Of a DNA stretch of 51,904 nucleotides, positions 50,148 through 51,904 are shown piece by piece. The number at the start of each line of letters is the position of its first letter. Position 1 is the first letter of the stretch. A program made the position numbers and the translations under genes. The stretch is taken from the NCBI GenBank assembly GCA_034429275.1, contig DAOUFU010000009.1:1-51904 (forward strand), in the 5' to 3' direction. The DNA comes from DAOUFU01 sp034429275. GTDB taxonomy: Bacteria > Chloroflexota > Anaerolineae > Aggregatilineales > Aggregatilineaceae. Below the pieces are notes generated by a model. That model searched no databases and had not been told where the DNA came from. It was given only the letters and a program-made list of their open reading frames with translations.

Positions 50148-51455
50148 ATGACCAGCAGATTCAAACAGCAAACCTGTCTGATCCTAATGATCGCGGCGTT
50201 GGTGATTTCTGTGCTGGCGACCGTACCGTCTGTGGGAGCACAGGAAGGAGAAGGTATACCCCAGGGCGGCATCCGGCCCGATGCTCCGTACTATGCTTTG
50301 CACGGACCGTATTGCGTGGGTACGCGCGAGTTTGTGATCGAACCGGACTCCGAGCGCCCACTGCCTCTCACGGTGTGGTATCCCGCGCTAAACCCGGACG
50401 GTGTCGCGGAGGAGGTTACCTACGCTTACGACAACTTTGCCTCCATCGAGGGCTTTATCGAACCAGGGCAAGCTATTGTCGATGCGGGGCCAGACGCCAC
50501 TGGCGGCCCCTATCCGTTGGTGATCTTTTCGCATGGAAGTGTTGAGTATCGCTACGCCTACGCGTATCTCACCGAGCATCTGGCGTCGCAGGGTTTTGTT
50601 GTCATGGCGGTCGATCATACCGGCAACACAATCGCCTACACCGTCGATCCAGAAGTCGCGGGAGAGAACATGGAAGGCTGGGCTGCAAGTTTCGTCACGA
50701 CAGCGGTCCATCGCCCGGCGGACGTGCAGCGCACCATTGATTACGCGGCCAATCTGACCAGGGAAGACCAGGGTCTAGCCGGGATGATCGACCTCGAACA
50801 CATCGGGGTGATAGGACATTCTTATGGCGGCTATACGGCGCTGGTTTCGGCTGGGGCCCAGGTGAATGTCAGCCCACTGCGCGCGTGGTGCGAAACCCAG
50901 TCCACCGACCCGGCTCTCCAGAACCATCTGGGCTACGTCATGTTTTGCTCGATCTTCGCCGCATCCGAGGCTCAGATCCTGGCGATGCGTGGCAGCACAT
51001 CTCAGCCAGGAGAATTGTGGCCCCCATTTGACGTCAGCGGCGTGGACGCGATTGTGCCGATTTCGCCCTTCGCGCCTTTTGCGCCAGAGAGCTTTGAACA
51101 GGTTGACATTCCTGCACTGTTGATCGTCGGTACGAATGACTTTTTCCCAACCATCTACCCTGATACTGTCAGGACGTATGAGAGCCTGGCCGGCGATCAC
51201 AAAGGTCTGGTGGCCTTCGAAAACGCGAGCCACTTCTTTCCACTGGTCAAATGCAGTGATTGGGCACTACAGCTCGGGATGTATCCATGGTGCTCGGATT
51301 CTGTCTGGGACATGGATCGTGCTCATGACTTGATCAATCATTTCATTACGGCGTTTCTGCTGGCGACGCTTAAGGATGACCCTGACGCCTCCGCAGCGCT
51401 CGCGCCGGATGCAGCGCAGTTTCCCGGTATCACTTACGAAACGAGCGGATTCTAG
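50148..51455 (+). CDS. exported alpha/beta hydrolase, paralogue of 21563–22825
   Basis: This 435-residue secreted hydrolase has a signal peptide to about GAQEG and the shared start IRPDAPYYALHGPYCVGTRE, LTVWYPALNPDG. The nucleophile elbow is GHSYGG (Ser225 from this start). MAVDHTGNTIAY and FENASHFFPLV hold the likely acid and His regions. The last 40 residues mirror the other copy (AHDLINHFITAFLLA, FPGITYETSGF). ATG 50142 is an alternative start; AGGA ends at 50140, so 50148 gives a better spacing. It resembles PAF-acetylhydrolase-type esterases. A clear terminator follows at 51513. Confidence 0.87.
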   Translation: MTSRFKQQTCLILMIAALVISVLATVPSVGAQEGEGIPQGGIRPDAPYYALHGPYCVGTREFVIEPDSERPLPLTVWYPALNPDGVAEEVTYAYDNFASIEGFIEPGQAIVDAGPDATGGPYPLVIFSHGSVEYRYAYAYLTEHLASQGFVVMAVDHTGNTIAYTVDPEVAGENMEGWAASFVTTAVHRPADVQRTIDYAANLTREDQGLAGMIDLEHIGVIGHSYGGYTALVSAGAQVNVSPLRAWCETQSTDPALQNHLGYVMFCSIFAASEAQILAMRGSTSQPGELWPPFDVSGVDAIVPISPFAPFAPESFEQVDIPALLIVGTNDFFPTIYPDTVRTYESLAGDHKGLVAFENASHFFPLVKCSDWALQLGMYPWCSDSVWDMDRAHDLINHFITAFLLATLKDDPDASAALAPDAAQFPGITYETSGF

Positions 51456-51512
51456 CGGCGCATTGGGATAGGGTTCTCTCTCCCGATGATCTGTTGGATC
51501 AGCGAAAATATC

Positions 51513-51546
51513 ACCGGAGAGTTCGCCGACTCTCCGGTTCGTTTTT
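51513..51546 (+). terminator. intrinsic terminator after the hydrolase gene
   Basis: A perfect 10-bp stem (ACCGGAGAGT with ACTCTCCGGT) and a 6-base loop are followed by TCGTTTTT. It lies 57 bases after the hydrolase stop and ends the FGE–hydrolase unit. Confidence 0.88.
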
Positions 51547-51658
51547 GATCGACCCTATCACTGGACTTGAGAACAGTTCGCCTAACCACAAATCACACGC
51601 ACCTGTAACATTGATCCAAGGTTGACTACTCCTGAACGTACCATTATCCTCCAACTCT

Positions 51659-51904
51659 TCATTCACACAGCGGCTCGATGCGGTACTGGGCGCGTTCCCG
51701 ACAGGTGAAATCGCGCACGTAGCGGTTCTCGCGCACCCACTCATGCAGCGTATCCAGTGACAGGTCAGCGATGCGCCATTCGATGATCGCGCCATCCAGC
51801 CCTGCCGAGAAGATCGATTGACTGGCCGGGCTGAAAACTACCTTGGGCGGCTCACCGTGATGGGTGCCCAGGTACTCGATCAGCTCACCTGTGGCCGTGT
51901 TCCA
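51659..51904 (-). CDS. C-terminal end of a second WD40 protein (partial, runs off the window)
   Basis: The minus strand is open from the right edge to a TGA at 51659–51661. It encodes about 81 residues and has no start in the window. The end reads GAIIEWRIADLSLDTLHEWV, then RYVRDFTCRERAQYRIEPLCE read in two pieces. This closely matches the end of the giant kinase protein (REWQIADWPLDQMVNWAY … YRIEPLCE). It begins inside a WD40 blade (VVFSPASQSIFSAGLDG). It is therefore the 3' end of a paralogue of the kinase–WD40 gene, in the same orientation, 2.8 kb beyond the start of the first copy. Confidence 0.85.
   Translation of the reverse strand, partial: WNTATGELIEYLGTHHGEPPKVVFSPASQSIFSAGLDGAIIEWRIADLSLDTLHEWVRENRYVRDFTCRERAQYRIEPLCE

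Noticed and set aside
1..51904. CRISPR arrays, tRNA or rRNA genes
   Set aside because: No regularly spaced direct repeats, and no cloverleaf or rRNA-like conserved sequence, were noticed in the intergenic gaps. A covariance-model scan would be decisive.

Overview
The window looks like a chromosomal segment of a Chloroflexota bacterium, most likely Anaerolineae. This is inferred from gene style: a very large Ser/Thr kinase–NTPase–WD40 protein, a UDP-sulfoquinovose synthase, exported hydrolases, and anaerobe-type radical-SAM/DUF89/NifX-like genes. There is no rRNA, tRNA or CRISPR to confirm it. Base composition is moderately GC-rich, with AT-richer intergenic gaps.

Positions 1–20400 form an accessory island. 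It opens with a complete IS4-family element (1–1451, perfect 16-bp terminal inverted repeats) whose transposase is split at a run of eight T. A tyrosine recombinase and a small membrane protein follow. Then comes a one-strand, tightly packed 16-kb cassette (3460–19418): SNF2-type helicase, large N6-adenine methyltransferase, a HEPN-like protein with an R-x4-H motif, a DUF4268-type nuclease, a three-TM protein, a small orphan, a single-TM protein with a DUF4177-like tail, and a 1776-residue DEAD-box/zinc-finger/DUF1998-like helicase with a Vsr-like C-terminal nuclease fold. The first two genes and the last resemble DrmD, DrmMI and a fused DrmA–DrmB of class 1 DISARM. The accessory genes differ and no DrmC phospholipase-D nuclease is visible. 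This is the best candidate for an undescribed antiphage system here. An HNH–AP2 homing-type endonuclease closes the island.

Positions 20400–25100 hold two exported proteins, a five-bladed-propeller glycosidase-like protein and an alpha/beta hydrolase. Their signal-peptide coding regions share 37 identical bases. Next to them is a graveyard of mobile DNA: a phosphoesterase remnant, a serine-recombinase remnant, a small HTH gene and a frameshifted zinc-finger gene.

Positions 25200–37400 hold two minus-strand clusters of anaerobic redox and metal genes. The first is peptide deformylase, radical SAM, exported MBL hydrolase, NifX-like, thioredoxin–VKOR fusion and OsmC. The second is a two-repeat exported protein with a DUF4405 cytochrome-b-like protein, then radical SAM/SPASM, DUF89, MBL hydrolase and a Fur regulator. 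Between them, on the plus strand, lie a XRE–cupin regulator and sqdB, which is insulated by a strong bidirectional-type hairpin.

Positions 37400–43400 carry a SAM methyltransferase and a complete peptide/nickel-class ABC importer. Its order is permease, permease, fused double ATPase and binding protein, and it is probably co-regulated with the Fur gene. Positions 43400–51904 carry a second copy-type small HTH gene, the giant kinase–LuxR-HTH–STAND NTPase–TM–WD40 protein, an exported FGE-like protein, and a paralogue of the alpha/beta hydrolase ending in a clear intrinsic terminator. At the right edge is the C-terminal end of a second WD40 protein, so this part of the genome is expanding by duplication.
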